DNA from: Immersiella caudata
Lineage: Eukaryota > Ascomycota > Sordariomycetes > Sordariales > Lasiosphaeriaceae
Direction: 5' to 3'
Length of the DNA stretch: 64,000 nt
Assembly: GCA_030512335.1 (NCBI GenBank)
Contig: JAULSU010000006.1
Span: forward strand, 3,224,001 to 3,288,000
Both the position numbers and the translations under genes were made by a program. Positions 10,787 to 25,100 of this stretch are shown one piece after another. The notes under the pieces were generated by a model. That model ran no database searches, was not told the origin of the DNA, and saw only the letters and a program-made list of their open reading frames with translations. How positions within the stretch are numbered: the stretch's first letter is position 1; the number at the start of each line of letters is the position of its first letter.

Positions 10787-12357
10787 TTACGACGTCGACA
10801 TCACATTCTTACGCTTCACCATCCTAACCCACCTCCGTCTCCTCCACTCGCCGCGTCTCCCCATCCCTTCTTCGCCCTCTTCCCAGCTCACTGCCGGTGC
10901 AGCACCGCTGGAGGATGTCTGCCTCGAGTAATTCTTCGATGGCGAAGTCATCCCTGAGTCAACCAACGCTCCTGGATCTTGCGCCGCCGCCTGTCGCTGC
11001 TGCTCATGCTCGTTGTAGATATCGTACACCCAGCGCTCACCCTCGGTTTCGACCTCGACGCCGGTGATGATGCGCTCCTCGACCCACTCGCGACTCCAGA
11101 GGTCGAGCGCCCACTTCTTTTCGCTCCATTCCCACCCTTCGGGAGGAAGCACGTCCTCAAAGAAGCGCGAGCCGCGCGGCCGTTGACCTGCGATGCGCAG
11201 CGCTGAGAGGGGATCGTAGGGTAGGGGGCTAAACAGCCAGGGCTCCCACTCGCCAGTGCCAACGGCGCCGGGGGACGAGCCGCCGGAGAGACGTTGGAGC
11301 TCAAAGATTTCGACTTCACGGGTTTCAGGGGCTTCGTCGAGGATGATGTCAGAGCGGACCCAGGCATCGAAAGCCGTTTGGGCGGCGAGGTTGGGGTCTC
11401 CGTCGCCGGAGAGGTACTGAGCCCGGGCTTGTTCGATCAGGCGCGCTACAGCAGGATGGTTTGACCAAATGGCCCCCCAGCCAGCAATGAGGGCGATGAA
11501 GCGCCAAGGGATCAGCTGAGCGGCAATGGACATGAAGGCGGCAGCGGCGACAAGCAGCACGAATATGGCGGACGAGAGGGCTTCATCGGAGAAGTTGGTT
11601 TTGGGCACGACGAGCGCGATAATCTTGTCGTGCGCCACGCTGAAGTCCTCCATGCAGTTCTGGAGGTCGCCCATATTGCGGAAGAAGTCCCGCGAGAGCT
11701 CCTTGACGGGCTTGACGGTGCGCGCCGGCGCGAGAGGGGGCCCGCGGGGTGAGTAGCCCAAGTTTCGTACGCGGTCGGGCTCAGCGACAGGCGCAGGGTG
11801 CCGTGCGACGAAGGAGGGGACGAGGATGGCGAAGAGGGCAATGGCCAGGGGGATGACGTAGAGGAGATATGGGTCCAGGCAGACAAACGTGTAAACGGCG
11901 AGGAAGGAGAGCGTATGGGACGGCTGGCGCCAGGCAAGAAGCCGGAACACACGGGTCTGGAACTTGAAGACAACGCCGATACGGGCGTTAAATCGTCGAA
12001 AGTTGTTGGACATGGTCCCCACCGTGAAGCCCGGCCGCTCGAACTCGTCGGCGCCTCCGGGCACCTGAATGTGGGGTTGGCCGGGCGGCACATCGTCGAT
12101 GGGTATCATTTGGTGGAGTAGCCTGTGAATTAATGTCAGTAATGCGGACATCTCAAGAGCTCTTTGACGCCCTACTTCTCCAGGAGCATGTCTTGAAGGT
12201 TCGCGGCTTTGATCAGTCCCCGGCGCAGGCTCCGTGCCTTTTTCGCAGGGTCAACGCTCCCCTCCTGTCGAGTCTCATCGTAATGCTCTTCGACAACTTC
12301 TAGTTCATCCGTTGGATTGAGAAAAGCAGCCGCGAAGTCGCTTGCGAAGTCGGTCAT
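10787..12357 (-). CDS. Peroxisomal membrane peroxin, Pex24/Pex28-32 family with dysferlin domain
   Basis: Exon 1 is 12357-12176, the intron 12175-12123 (53 bp, GTAGGG...CACAG), exon 2 12122-10787; the product has 505 residues. Family members sit in the peroxisomal or ER membrane and control peroxisome size, number and ER contact. The N-terminus is acidic and soluble (MTDFASDFAAAFLNP). The conserved block FRRFNARIGVVFKFQTRVFRLLAW is followed by a hairpin of hydrophobic segments (131-166) and a second hydrophobic pair (242-280, ending IPWRFIALIAGWGAIWSNHP). A dysferlin-type domain (about 329-430) shows the hallmark W residues: EWEPWLF, PPEGWEWSEKKWALD, ERWVYDI. The C-terminus is Arg/Lys-rich. 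Which of Pex24, Pex28-29 or Pex30-32 is closest cannot be decided by eye. Confidence 0.88.
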
Positions 12358-14946
12358 TGTGACAGCGGCTCACGGGGTCCGTGTTGGGGTCATGCCCGCC
12401 CCACCATGGAGGACGTCGCTCGTACGCTCGTCTTCGCTGGCTATCGCCTGAATTGGCCGCTGTCGATTTCAGCCACAGGCAGCTCGATGCGCAACACCCG
12501 TGCCTGTTTGTCTGTCTCTGGTCGGTACGTTTGTATCGCTCGAGGTTGCGTGTCTCGGGTCGTTGAAGGGAGAGGACTGGGTGACTGAGCCCATCTGACG
12601 CAAGAGGTCTTGGCACGCGGCGCCCCAACAGGCCAGCCTTCACATGTGAAAAGAGGTGTGGCCACATCCGTTTCGCCCACACACCTTACTTTTGCGCTTC
12701 CGCCCTGAAATGATGCACCAGAAGCGTGGCAGCTGGCCACTCGAGCGCCATGTCGTCGATATCGTACTCAATCGATATGATTCCAGCAATCTTTGCATCT
12801 CCACCGCACCCCTCTGTTTACATGCTTGGGAACGTTCTGACCCACGCAGCTGGGCCCGGAGACTAAGTTACGGTGCCCCTGCACACTGTGCGTGACCCTG
12901 CTGCTGCCCAGTCAATTTAACACCCCGCACTCTCGTCGCACACCAGTGAGCGGAAGGAGATTTCGTTGGTGAAACAAATTCGGCCTGCGGGAGCTGTGGG
13001 AATATTCTTGCTCCCATACAAGAAAGGCATAGGATGTTTGGATATTCAGCCAGTCGCGTCACTCCCTGAACTGGACCGTGTGGAGGGACCGCGTCTCTAT
13101 GCGTGATTGGAATCACAACCACATTGGCCGAACTTGAGACGCCAGGACAGACCTGGAAATGAGAGTTGTGGGTGGAAACCTGCAGTGAAAAGGAGCGCTG
13201 GGAATTCTCTGTGTACGATTGCTCTCGATGAGAGCTCAGTCGCTTCGCAAATTAGCATGATATGAGAGATGGAGACGTGCTGGGAGCATGCCCGAAGCGG
13301 ACGCCACTGACCGAAATGGGCGCCGACTTATCATATCTTGAGACCAGTTGAGTTTTCTACGCGAAGCCCGCAGTTGACGACTGGGAAACACCGCAAACCC
13401 GGGTCAGCGTCTCTAATTCCACAAGACCCGAAATTTGCAGTCTCGCCGGTTCACTATTGTGCCGTCTGGAGAAATCACCAACCGCTCTGGAAGAATTACC
13501 ATAGTATCGCCATCCGTCCTTCCGCTTCCTTGCAAAAAAGGGGCGAAGGGAGGACGTTGCTGGGCGGGTTTTGAAAGTTATAATGCTGAGTTTTAAGCAA
13601 ACAATAACACTGGCGGACTGGCTCGCAGTTGGCAGCCGCAAGTTTCAGGTCCCGGCAGCGCCAGGTGAGCCGAAGTCCGGTTCCCAAACTCATCGTGGTT
13701 AGTCGCCGTGTTGCGGGGCGTCGTCACCAGGGCATTTGTTTTGCTGTGGCATTCGAGCTGGCCAATTGTGTATTCGCCGTCTGCGAGCAGCTTCCTCGTC
13801 GAAATTCCGTGACACCCATGTAATTTGGCGGACTGGACACATGGACGCTCCAAACACAGACCGGTCGAGTTGGCCGATTTCAGAGTTCGCCCATCCTGTG
13901 CTAGTGAGTCCGAGGCGGCCGAGTGCTGCATCAGCAGATTGAGCGCGCAGCTGCCCTCATCTCATGTCGGTGCAATTGGCATTGTGTTGTGGTGATTTCT
14001 TTTGAATTATGCGCTGGCGGGTCCCCGTTGTCGGGCACAAAACCTGCGATCTCAATCAGCTCCACGACAGCTGCGGAGAACAAACGAAATGCCACTCATC
14101 AGCCGCCGAGCTTCATGACGGGGCTCTGTTTTTCTCAAGCTGTCGAGGCTGAAAACGAAAAGGAGAGTTGCTGGTCCCCCTTTCACGGCTCCACAATCCC
14201 CTTGGAAGCTGCACGTCCCAGGTTCAGTTGCCAGAGAAAAATAAGGCGTCTGCGCCTAAGCGTGCTCCTGTCGCGCAGCCGCTCTCCTTGGTGCCCACAC
14301 GGCTGCCCCAAGCCCCAGAGCTCGGTCCACCGCCGCTCCTCTGGCTGTCTGCCACCTGCCAGCCAGCCATTTCCCGCACCCGCCGGGGATCCAAAAACAT
14401 CCAGCGTCCCTGCTATTCAATCTACACTCCACGACACTGACACGTCCGCATTGCGCGAGTAGCCAGCAACAGGAAGCAGCGCTGTGTCCCTTCTTCAACA
14501 ACCACGGCGTCTCGAACGCGCTCGACCAGCCCGCCCGCGTCCTCGGAATGAGGTAGCCTCCGGATTGTTCTCAGCTCCCTGACCGGACTGAGGCTCGATG
14601 CTCTGTGGTTTGGGGCCTCGAATCTGCATTGCGAGGAGTCACTGAGCGACCCTGAGACTCTTATCACGGCGCCGCCCGCTCATTGAGGCTCGCTTCCCTT
14701 CTCGAAAAAGCCCCGCGGCTTGCGTTCCTCTATGAACAGGGAGATACACGTTCCCGCTGGCCCTAGAGCCCAGCTGCCCTCCTCCAGGTTCGCAACTCTC
14801 AACTCCAGCCTTCGCTCGCTGTCTTGACCTTTGACCCAATCTCTGCCGTGGCGCCCGTAGCTTGCTGATATTTTGACCGCAGGAGCAAGGAAAACGCCAG
14901 TCCCACGAAAATCGGGTCCTCTCGTCGATCCGCCGTCGACGCCCCA
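12358..14946. other. Gene-free upstream region of the peroxin and the Pom1-like kinase
   Basis: 2.6 kb between two divergent genes. The 14.4-14.9 kb part is C/T-rich on the + strand and fits a leader of the kinase mRNA. ORFs here (13593-13931, 13923-14462, 14639-15227) have no recognisable protein pattern. Confidence 0.55.
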
Positions 14947-17900
14947 ATGCTGAGCGCATCGTCCGCCAACAACCATTCTCTGTTTTCTTTCGGTGGCAGG
15001 AATGGCGCAACCGACGATATAGACGACCCTACTACAGCATCTTTTGATTTCCTGCCTTCGGTCAGCTTCGACGACCTCCAGAGCAGTCTGGAGTCGGCGT
15101 CGACAGATTTCAAGCTCACCCAATTTCCGTCACCGACCGGCCAGGGTAGTATTTTGGGGGACCGAGGCCTCATAATCGACAACATGGTAGAACACTCTGG
15201 TGTGGGCACCACTGGCGCGCGCAACAATACTCAACCTCCGACGCGACCGTCGCGAGCTGGATCGATTTTGCGTAGACCCAGCACAACGAGCAGACAGGGC
15301 GGCTCAGCGGTGGCTGGCCCTGGTGTTCCCGGCGCACCGACCGCTCCGGCGGCTATGCGCCCGCGTCGTCAGAGCCATTACCCACCAGTCTCCAACTCAA
15401 ATGTTGTCAAGCCCCCACGGAAATCGGTTGGCCCTGGGATTGGATTTGAAGGGGGCGATTTCGAGTCTCGTAAGAGGAGACCAAGCATGGCGTCGCTGTC
15501 GGACAGGAACGGTGTGGAATCTACGCGATCTTCCGTTGATGGCGGGTCGCGCCCTATGGGAGAAACCACTCGAAATTTAACAGGTTCGCGAGCTTCCAAG
15601 GCTAGGTCGGTACAGCCGCCGCCGCGGGCTAGTCAGTCGATGCTTTCCCCCGACACCAGTACGCTTTCGGTCGACCAGAGCCACGTTTCCATGGCGCCCC
15701 GGTCGCCACGACCATTAGGGAAAGGCGGAAACCAGTCTGGAAAACGCATGTCCATCATGCCAGGCGTCTCCCATGCTTCACCGCATGCCACGGGACTGGG
15801 GGCAAGGACGATCAGCCCGACAGATACTCGGCGGATGAAGCGAATGTCGATGCACCAGAATCAAGGCCAACAGACGCCGTCAGGATCAAATCCACTACCT
15901 CTGGCAACTGAGGTCCGAGCCTCTTCACGCTCGCCGTCAATGCTACCCCGAAAGATTTCGACACCTTCATCGTCCAGGACCACGCCAGACCCGAATAGGA
16001 AGTCATATAGCTCAGGTCTCTCAGTAAATTCAACCAACAGTTTCAACACCGTCCGGACCTCGACTGGCTCGATTCAGCCGCGGAACCCGCAGGTTGGCAG
16101 CTCCAGGTTACCAGCCCCAAAAGCCCTGACGCTGCACAACTCCTCGACGGCCGAGGACGACGAGGATGTTCCGCCCGTGCCTGCCATCCCGAAGGCGTAC
16201 GAATCGCCAAAGGAGTCTCCTGCTGAGATGTCATTCATGGAGAAAAGGAAATCCAACCTCGCTTTTGATGCTAGTAGTCTCAATAGCAATTCGACCGGGA
16301 GCGTCTCGTTGGGGCAACCGAATGAGCCACAACCTGCCAAGGTACATCGCCGGCCGAGCAATCGTAAATCTGTTCACACATCAAGATTAGACATGGAGAA
16401 AAAGCAACCGCCACAGAGCAAGAAAAACTTACAACCGTTGCGACTGCCTCCAATAACGCTGGGGCCCCTTAGCACGCCGACAGCTGCAAAGATAGCGGCT
16501 CTACAAGAGCAAGGCCTCTCAGATAGGAATCTGTCCCCACCACCGACGAGGCAGATCGCAAAGACCCCCACGACACCGATGACGGCTTCCAAGGGCTCGT
16601 TTTTCGGCCGGGCTCGAAGAGAAGAGGGCGATGTGCAGCATCTCCGGAGCAGCAGCTCTATTCACAGGACCAGGAGAGAAAGCCCTGCGGTGGCGGAGGC
16701 GACGAGCTCGTCCGAGTCGTTCACGATCCCGGTGGCGAAGAATGGGAATCAACGTTCGGGCATGTCACCATTCTTGTCGTCTTCGGTGCCAAAAGGAGGA
16801 AACATGGAATCGGCATTCCTGAAGCGGTCCAAGACAGGAGGCAATTATACACTTCCGCTAGACCCTGTCCCGGATGTGCCAACGCATCAGCACAAACCTT
16901 CCGGGCCACGGGCGCCGAAGTCAATCGCAACACTGCCCCCAGGCACGAAGTCTCCACCTCCACTTTCCAGCCCTGATGAGCCGCCCACTCCGTCATCCAT
17001 GAGCTCTCTAAGGCGGAAGTTGAGTTTATCCTGGAAGCGAAGCGCCTCTAAAAACAGCATCAGCCAGCTCCAAGACAAGGCTGATCAAAACAGCGTCAGA
17101 CATGACTCCATGCCACCGCCCAGGATTCCCATTTCCGCGACCCTCAACAATGTCTCGACGACGAAGGCCCCCAGTCCCACGCCATCCACAAAATCGAGCG
17201 GAACCGGTACCTATTTGGAGACTCGAAGGCGTAAGAGCTCAGCTTCAAGCCTCAACGCCATAATCGCTCAGGACCGCAACCGCAGCGATAGCTTGACGGC
17301 CGCGAAGAAAGAACCCCTGGATACGGTGGCAGAGCGGTCGACGCTGTCGTACAACGCGTCCGTGGTGCAAAAGATTCTAAAACCCAAGAGCTCAACGAGC
17401 ACCCTACGTCACCACGACGTGTGGAACGCGGACCTCGACAAGGACGACTTGGTGGCTGAAGAGGAGATGAAGAAGTTGGGGCAGCGGCGCAAGGAGACAG
17501 AGCTGGCGGCGAGGACGCTCGACGCGCTCCGAAAGCGGGCCACGGCCAAGGAGCGCGTCAGCCCGCAGGAAGCCATTCGCATCGCTGTGTTGAACATCTA
17601 CGAACGGGGCGAGATTGTGGATTACAAGGACATATACTTCTGCGGCACCCAGAATGCCGCTAAAGTGGTTGGCGATGTGCAATCCGACAGCCCGAACTTC
17701 GGTTATGATGACGACCGCGGAGACTACACCATTGTGGCTGGTGATCATTTGGCTTACCGCTATGAGATCATCGATGTGCTCGGGAAAGGAAGTTTCGGAC
17801 AAGTCGTTAGGTGTATCGACCACAAGACCGGAGTGTTGGTTGCGGTCAAGATCATCCGCAACAAGAAGCGGTTCCATCAGCAAGCCCTTGTCGAAGTCAA

Positions 17901-19100
17901 CATTCTGCAAAAGCTCCGCGAATGGGTAAGTGTCGGTGCTGACATGTGGCGTGCTTGGCTGACCATTTGTAGGACCCGAAGAATAAGCATAGCATGGTGA
18001 ACTTCACCCACAGCTTTTACTTCCGCGGCCATCTCTGCATCTCCACCGAACTCCTGGATATGAACCTGTATGAATTCATCAAGTCGAATGCCTTCCGTGG
18101 CTTTTCTCTCAAGCTCATCCGGCGATTTACGAAGCAGCTCTTGAGCTCCTTGAACTGTTTGAAGCAGCATAAAGTCATTCACTGCGATTTGAAGCCCGAG
18201 AACATTCTCCTTCGCCACCCCCTTCACTCGGAGATCAAGGTGATCGACTTTGGCTCGAGCTGCTTTGAGAATGAGAAGGTGTATACATATATCCAGTCGC
18301 GGTTCTACCGGTCTCCTGAGGTTATTCTGGGCATGACATATGGCATGCCTATCGACATGTGGTCCCTTGGCTGCATTCTCGCTGAACTTTATACTGGCGT
18401 CCCGATCTTCCCCGGAGAAAACGAGCAGGAGCAGCTGGCGTGTATCATGGAGGTGTTTGGGCCGCCAGAAAAGCATCTGATCGAAAAGTCGACGCGTAAG
18501 AAGTTGTTCTTCGACAGCATGGGCAAACCGCGTCTTACGGTTTCGTCCAAGGGACGCCGCCGCCGCCCATCCTCAAAGACGCTCCAACAAGCCATCAAGT
18601 GCGACGACGAGCCGTTCCTGGATTTCCTTGCCAAGTGTCTCAAATGGGATCCCGAGAAGCGCATGAAGCCCGACGAGGCCATTCGTCACGAATTTATCAC
18701 CGGCCAAAAGACCTCGGTACCTGTTCCCCGGATCCGCGACTCATCCCCGAGCAAGCGGGTCGGCAGCATCGGCTCAACACCCAGGCCACTGCCGGAGCCG
18801 CCAGCCGCCGCCAAAGCAGGTGCATCGTTGCGGCCTCGGGATGCCTCTGGAGTCAACACTATCAGCCCGCTGAAGCAAGGGATATCTGCATCAACCTCGC
18901 GTAGGACATCGGGGGTGAGCACCACCTCGAGCGTGGGCGGGACGGGTATCAAACGGATCAGCACTGGCGCGCCCAACTACGCTGCCGCAACAGGGTCGAT
19001 TGGCAGCAGCGGCCTTCCCCGGGCCTCAGCTCGTAGTGTGAGCGCGAAGCAGGACCTCGCGGCCGCGGGAGCTACGGTTGCCATGGGCCGGCGGCCTTAG
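14947..19100 (+). CDS. pom1: DYRK-family protein kinase, Pom1-like
   Basis: Exon 1 is 14947-17925, the intron 17926-17972 (47 bp, GTAAGT...TTGTAG), exon 2 17973-19100; the product has 1368 residues. Pom1 and related kinases set cell polarity and division timing. Residues 1 to about 870 are Ser/Pro/Arg-rich and disordered. A DYRK homology box precedes the kinase (SPQEAIRIAVLNIYERGEIVDYKD, then FGYDDDRGDY). Kinase domain is about 939-1235: GKGSFGQVV (946-954), catalytic Lys 968, HCDLKPEN with Asp 1065, DFGSSC with Asp 1085. The activation loop YTYIQSRFYRSPE has the YxY auto-phosphorylation tyrosine at 1099. A Ser/Arg-rich tail follows. The YTYIQSRFYRSPE loop and the GDYTIVAGDHLAYRYE lead-in favour the Pom1/DYRK2 branch over Yak1. 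ATG at 14947 is the first in frame. Confidence 0.92.
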
Positions 19101-22100
19101 GGGGGCTTAGTGGCGAGAGAAGTGAAGACACAACAGCCACAGACTTGCAAGATTCGGTAGGCAGAGAGCAATTCGTGGAAAGAGGCCGCACTAATGGATG
19201 GGGGCGATTCACGGCGAAGGAATGTCTGGGGAAGAATCACGCATTGCTTGTGTTAGTAGACGAAAGAGACGAAAAAAAGGATACGTGGGCGCGGAGGTGA
19301 TATGACTTGCGGCAGCTCGAGCCTACGACGAATGGGACGGAAAAAATAAAGAGGCCTGGCTCGCACGACGTACGAATGTTGCCGGGGTGATGGATGATGA
19401 TACCACATTTTGCATGGCATTGCGTGTTGTCCTTGTCCGGGCTGCCCGAAGTTTATTTTGTTGTTTTCTTGTCGGTTTGTTAGGGCACTACACTACCGCC
19501 GGCGCTCGTGGGCTTACGCCGCTGGCACTGCCATGGGTGCAGCCAGCTGTTAGACGATGGACCGAATTACTTATTATTATTCTATTATACATCTCTTCTC
19601 GTGTCTGCTCACGTAGTCTCGAAAAACACTCTCACTGGACAATGCAGAGGGTCTCGGTGAAGTTCGTGATCACACCGAGGTGAGCTCGTCAAGTGATGAC
19701 ACCGCCTCCTCGTACGGATCATCCTCGGCGCCTTGCCGGACGTTTTCCGCGCCCGACACTCAGCTGTGTCGACATGGTGGTGTTCTACTCTATCTCGATC
19801 TGGCGAGCTGCCACCAGACCACATCGCGCGCAGATGCGTGTGGCTTTACCGAGCCTGGCAGGCCGAAAGTCAACCCACCCGCGCCCGCCCGGAGCCCGAA
19901 GTCGTGTGTCGGTCGATTGGTCGGGGTCGTATTCTGCCTTGCCAAATACAGGTAGATAGATCCCGTCCTCAAAATAAATGGGTGTCGGGTTCCAATGACA
20001 AGGTCGTATGCCGCCTCCTCTTAGCCGAGCGAGTACTTTTGCCCGTATCCTTGCCGGCGCGGGATCCTCTGGCACCGAGACTTGCGGCGACGGTTTGTTG
20101 CACTGGGAGTGCAAAAGTACGTGCGTATGCCACTGACTCGGGGGCGGGATCCGAGAACGCGACGGACTGTAGGTTTATTTTGTTTACTGCTGCCTTAGTG
20201 TTCTTGCTGTGTTCTGTTGCTTGGGGTCTGTGAAGGGTTGAGGCTGAGTGTTGTGTTGTGCCTGATGGAAGGTTACTATGGCTGGAGAGGTACTGAAGTT
20301 GGATGACTGACTTCTTGTGTTTGCCTGTCTATTGATCTACTCTGATCTTTAGAAGCCAGCTGAATGCGATCCTAAACCAGTCTCGTTTTGCGGAGGCAGG
20401 ACATCGCGTTTTGACCTGTTTGAGAGGGTTGTTATGTAGGCCACCGCAGTTTCAAAAGAGGAGAAGACCCGGTGTTGCCAGGAAAAGCTAGATGTTTCTT
20501 TCTGCCCGGTTGAACTAGCTCAATAGCCCTTCTGTCATCCCGGAGGCCGCGCAGGAGCTTATAGAGGCCTTTTCCCGGAACTCAAAACCAAGACTCTCGT
20601 GTCGTAAAGCATGGATTTGTCTTTGAGCGCTGCGGAATGTTCTCCCAGGGTCTACTGCAAAATAAGTGAGCATGGAGGCTCCTGAACTTGTGTCTCCCCC
20701 AAGCCATAAAACTACACCGTCTTCTGGAAGCGAGCGACACGCTCGCCGAGCCTTCGAAGTTTGACAGTCGATTTAGAATCTGCCATGAGACGGATGTGGC
20801 ACAGCCTCTTGTATTCATTGTACCTACATGTATCAGTAAAAAAAGGTAAACGAGTGGTGGCAAGCGGCGCAGGCAGGAGGCACACTGGGGGGCCATTGTT
20901 GATCAGACGAGAGGACTCTGGGGGGTTTCTCCCCCGTACGCACGCCATCCTGACGCCGCAAACTCATCCCTCCCGCCGGTCCGGCCCGCTCAAACCACCG
21001 CGCCGCCATTCAGACTTCTGACAAGATCCTCCACAAGCTATGACGCACATCTGAAGTCTGGGGAATGAGTCAGCATGGGCTCGAACTCGGGGGCGGGGCA
21101 CTAGTATCTTGCTTGTGTGTCGGCGAGCGCCGGGTTGGTGATGATCTGATGCTGGTGGTGGTGTCCTGTAATGGCAGGTGAAGATCGCCTCGCTCGTGAG
21201 GCTCGTTGACCGGCCGGCACTCTCGTCGGGACGAGTATGTGGAACAATATAGAGAACTGATTATGCCTTGCCGGGTGACTCGTATCTCTGCCTCGGTGCC
21301 AGAGCTGAAAGGCATTGCTGCAGCGCAGATGGGTTCGAACCTTGGGGTGTCCCCGTATCCAACGAAACGGAGTTTAGAGAAGAAAACGGTGCTCATGCGG
21401 TAGACCAGGCAGCTTCAGCGGATGTGAAACATGGGGTTGTGAAGCAGCTTCTCGCATCGATGTTGTATAGACGCCACAATCTAGACAGCTGCACACAGTT
21501 TGACTAGCCCTGCTGGGGCCGCTGCAGGGGTTTTGCAGATACTCAACCGCCATTGCCAGCCAAGTGCGATGGAGATTCCGGGGTAAACCTGCCGGCGGCA
21601 GAGCATTTCTCAAAGATCAGACAAATCTCTGCGGCGTAAACAGACTGGTGTGGCTCATTCATCAGCTGTTTCGGTCCGAGAGGCTGTGGTTGTGAGATAG
21701 ATGGGCCGTGGGGGCAGTTGGGGGCCGAACGGCAGCTTGCCCCCCCAAATCCCAACCTACGAGTTTGCTGAGCAGCATGGTCCCAAGATGTTGATTTTGC
21801 CGACTGGCAGAGAGCTATTCATCCAACTCCGGAGTGGCTGTGACTTGTAACCCGTTGCGCTTGCGCATTACAACGCACACAACTCGTTCTTCGGTGAGGC
21901 TCAACTGGAGCATGTCGATCCTACCCAGAGCGCGGAACGTGTCACGAGGAAACACTTGTTCCTGACAACGTAGGCATGACGTCGCTCTGTATCTCGACCT
22001 GCATGGGAAAGGGACTGGAGACGTGTGATGCCTGAGACACGCAATCCGGATGGAAACCTGTCTGTTCAGGCCGCGTCGTCCCCGCGCATGAGCTCCGTTG

Positions 22101-25100
22101 CGCAAAGGATAGACATGCGCCAACGGTCGGAACAGCCTTGCAGGGCTCCGGGCGGTCCGGGGCCGGCTTCTTCCGAAGTTGCGACGGAGTTAAGAAGACA
22201 TTGGAAGTGAGAATTGACTGAAGCGTGAGTGACTTCTTCCAACAATTGGCAATGGCCAAAAATTGAAGCTAAACTTAGGAAAACCATGTGTGTTCCGCTG
22301 GAACGCTGACTTGACCGTCATACTTGAGGCCTGCCGGGGAGCCATCGCCGTGGAAGTGCCTGAGCAGCGAGCAGCGATGCCTGAAAATGGCCTGGAGGTT
22401 GGAGGTTGCAGGCACCTGGGAGCTAAGCTTAGAACAGCTTCTGCCTAAACGGTCAGCGATGCAAGACCCATCGCAGTGGAAACCGAGCACCACAACTGTG
22501 GAAGCCGAACGAAACCGAAGCCAACAAACAGATTATGTCCGGAACTCTCAATGATCCGAGAAACGTGGAGCCGGACGTGGAATTCCCGGGCGGCCGGCGA
22601 CGCCGTCTCTCGTTGCGATGACTGGCGTTGGTGAATCTGCTGTCATGGCAATTGGGGGGTGCGATTGGCCACATTCGGCAAGCGGAAGCGCGGATAGTGA
22701 GTTTTGCTGCAGTCGTTTGCTGGGGAGAGCAAAGTGCCCAAGCCGTAGTAAGCCAGTGTGAGGCGGTGCACACAGGGGTCTGGCTTGGCGACGCCGCCTT
22801 TTGGGAACCGGTGGGCCGGCGACGAGAAGGTGGTGGTCACAATCGATCGCAGTGAAGAACGCGCTGGGTGCACTGGAGGAGGGTTCGAATGCCGCTGCAA
22901 CTGCGAGACATGCAGGTTGTGAGAGCTCAATGGGAGGCCCGGCGATTGGCTGCCGTCCGAGACATTCGAAATTTGGCTCTGCGCGGGGTGGGGACCGCGC
23001 AGCGTCCCGCTGTGGCATGGAGCATCTGCGAGTCCGCCAGGTGCGGGCACCCTTCTGTGCCTGGATGAATCATCACTCCGAGTAAGGCTGAGAGAAAGGC
23101 GTGCCTGGAATGGGGCCACAAAACACCAAATGAGACGGGGCCAAACTGGAGACGATGCAAGAGTAAGAAAATCGGCCAGCTCGACAAGGTCCGTTGCGGC
23201 CTCTGCCTCCAGGCACCGGCGGCCTGACAGCCGATGGCCGAGGAAATCAGAGGATGGATGAAGTGCTGGAGGTAGGGCAATTAAGCGGGCTCGGTGAACC
23301 TGTCACCTGCCCTATAATTCAAGTATGTATCCTAGGGTCACTGGGGTGGTTCCATCGTGCCTTCCTTCCAAAAGTTCCTAGGTCGTCGAAATTGCCGAGA
23401 GTACCTCGAGGTATTTGCTTCCGATTCGCACTGCAACTCGCTACTGTCTGGCCGGGCGCTTGACTGGCTTCGGCGCAGGTGCGGGCGACGGAGAGGCCGC
23501 CGCACCGGCCGTGATACGGATGAATGCCGAGGCTTCTCACCGAACGCCGACGCGGGGTGTGGGCGGGTGTGGAGTGTGTTTGGTGGAGGGCAGTCATTGT
23601 GTCGACCCTCCTGCGTCCGCCAGAACGGCCGCCGAGGACCCCGCCCTGACATGCCACAGTCCCTTTGACAAATGCTGTGTTACCTCCCGTGTGACTGCAC
23701 GGCCAGCCTCATGCCCTTGGGCCTCGTGTGCCCCTGTGAGATTCGAGATCTGGCATTTAGCAGCGGGCGCCGTGGCAGACGGCTGTCCAGTAACATCAGT
23801 TAGCCGCGTTGGTGCGTCCAAACCCCCTCTTCGCCCTATGCAACGGCGAAGATAGTCGATCCGAGTCCGCAAACTCCTGCATAGTGTGCCAACCAGTCTG
23901 GCTTGACATGGAGCCCTTGATCCGAGGCTGAAATGCATCTCTTGTCTGGCACCTGTGGTGTATAGGAGGAGTTGGATATGGGGCGCGGGATCTTGGACCC
24001 ATCGCGGATTCCTGCCGATGGCGTCAATTCGTGTAGAGCCCTTGTCCTGGGCCTGGGGGGCAGGGAGTGGGACAGGGAATAGGGAACAGGGGTTTTGGCG
24101 ATCTGTGGCTCCCACACAGTGACTCGTTCGGTGCCGCATTTACCAGCCACCATTGGGCGAGGTACGGCCAACGACAAACACTTCGTCGCCTAGTCCAACG
24201 GCCCTCGTGACATTCCCTATGCTCTATCGTGATTGCATTAGATCGATTCACTCAACGGCCCGTTTCCGACACTGAGATTTGAGATCCCCACGGGCTACCA
24301 GGCGCACTGCACGGGTCATGCTGAATTGGGGTTTGGGGTAGGACCTGGAGATGTGCAAATGCGGATGCGGGCTTTCCCCGTGGCCGCAGGAGCGGTTGGT
24401 CGGGCTCAGCGGGATCTCAGTGGTAGTCGGTCGAAGCCAACCTCCATATAATTTTCTCCGTAAAGGTAGGCAATTCGTGCTTTGTCGTTCTTTCAATTAG
24501 GACCGTACGGCTTACCCTACGTCACTCGCCGGGTTGGCTTCGCTCCGGGACGGACTCGGCAGCTACGGCGACCTCTGGTGGGCGCGGCGTACCACGCCCA
24601 ATAATCTGTCGCAGGAAGGACGGTTGCGATGTTGACCCGCTCCCGTCGGTCGGCGCTCCTTCCATGCCCGCACAGCCTTGGCCCACCGGGCGTCAGCAGA
24701 CCTGAGGCCGCCGCCCAAAAACGTCCCAGCCGTGCACCAGCACCAAACCAAGACGCCAATCAGTCGGCTGTCTTGCCGCCTAACTCAGACCTAGCATCGT
24801 CGCAACATCGAACGTCGGTCGCAATTCCCTGTTTCCAGTATACTTGCACTGCATCTCTGGCATCCATCGCCCGTCTTACCGTCTGATTGCAAACACGTCA
24901 ACATCCCTGCTGCCCCACGTCGTTGCTGCTCGAGCTCGGGCGAATTGTGGCCTCGGGTCAGCCCCGGCCGAGTCACCAGCCACGATGAATTGGGGCTCTG
25001 TGCATTCACGCAGATAAGCTGGCGAGAGCTTGTTGCAACACCAGTCGACTCGGAATCCCAATTTGGGAGCCAAGAGGGTGCGAATCACGTCAGTTTGGCT

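Noticed and set aside
21331..21345. Isolated B-box-like GGTTCGAACC
   Set aside because: No acceptor stem, A box or terminator fits around it.
23594..24139. 181-codon minus-strand ORF
   Set aside because: No domain, and it overlaps a + strand ORF of 146 codons of equal quality.
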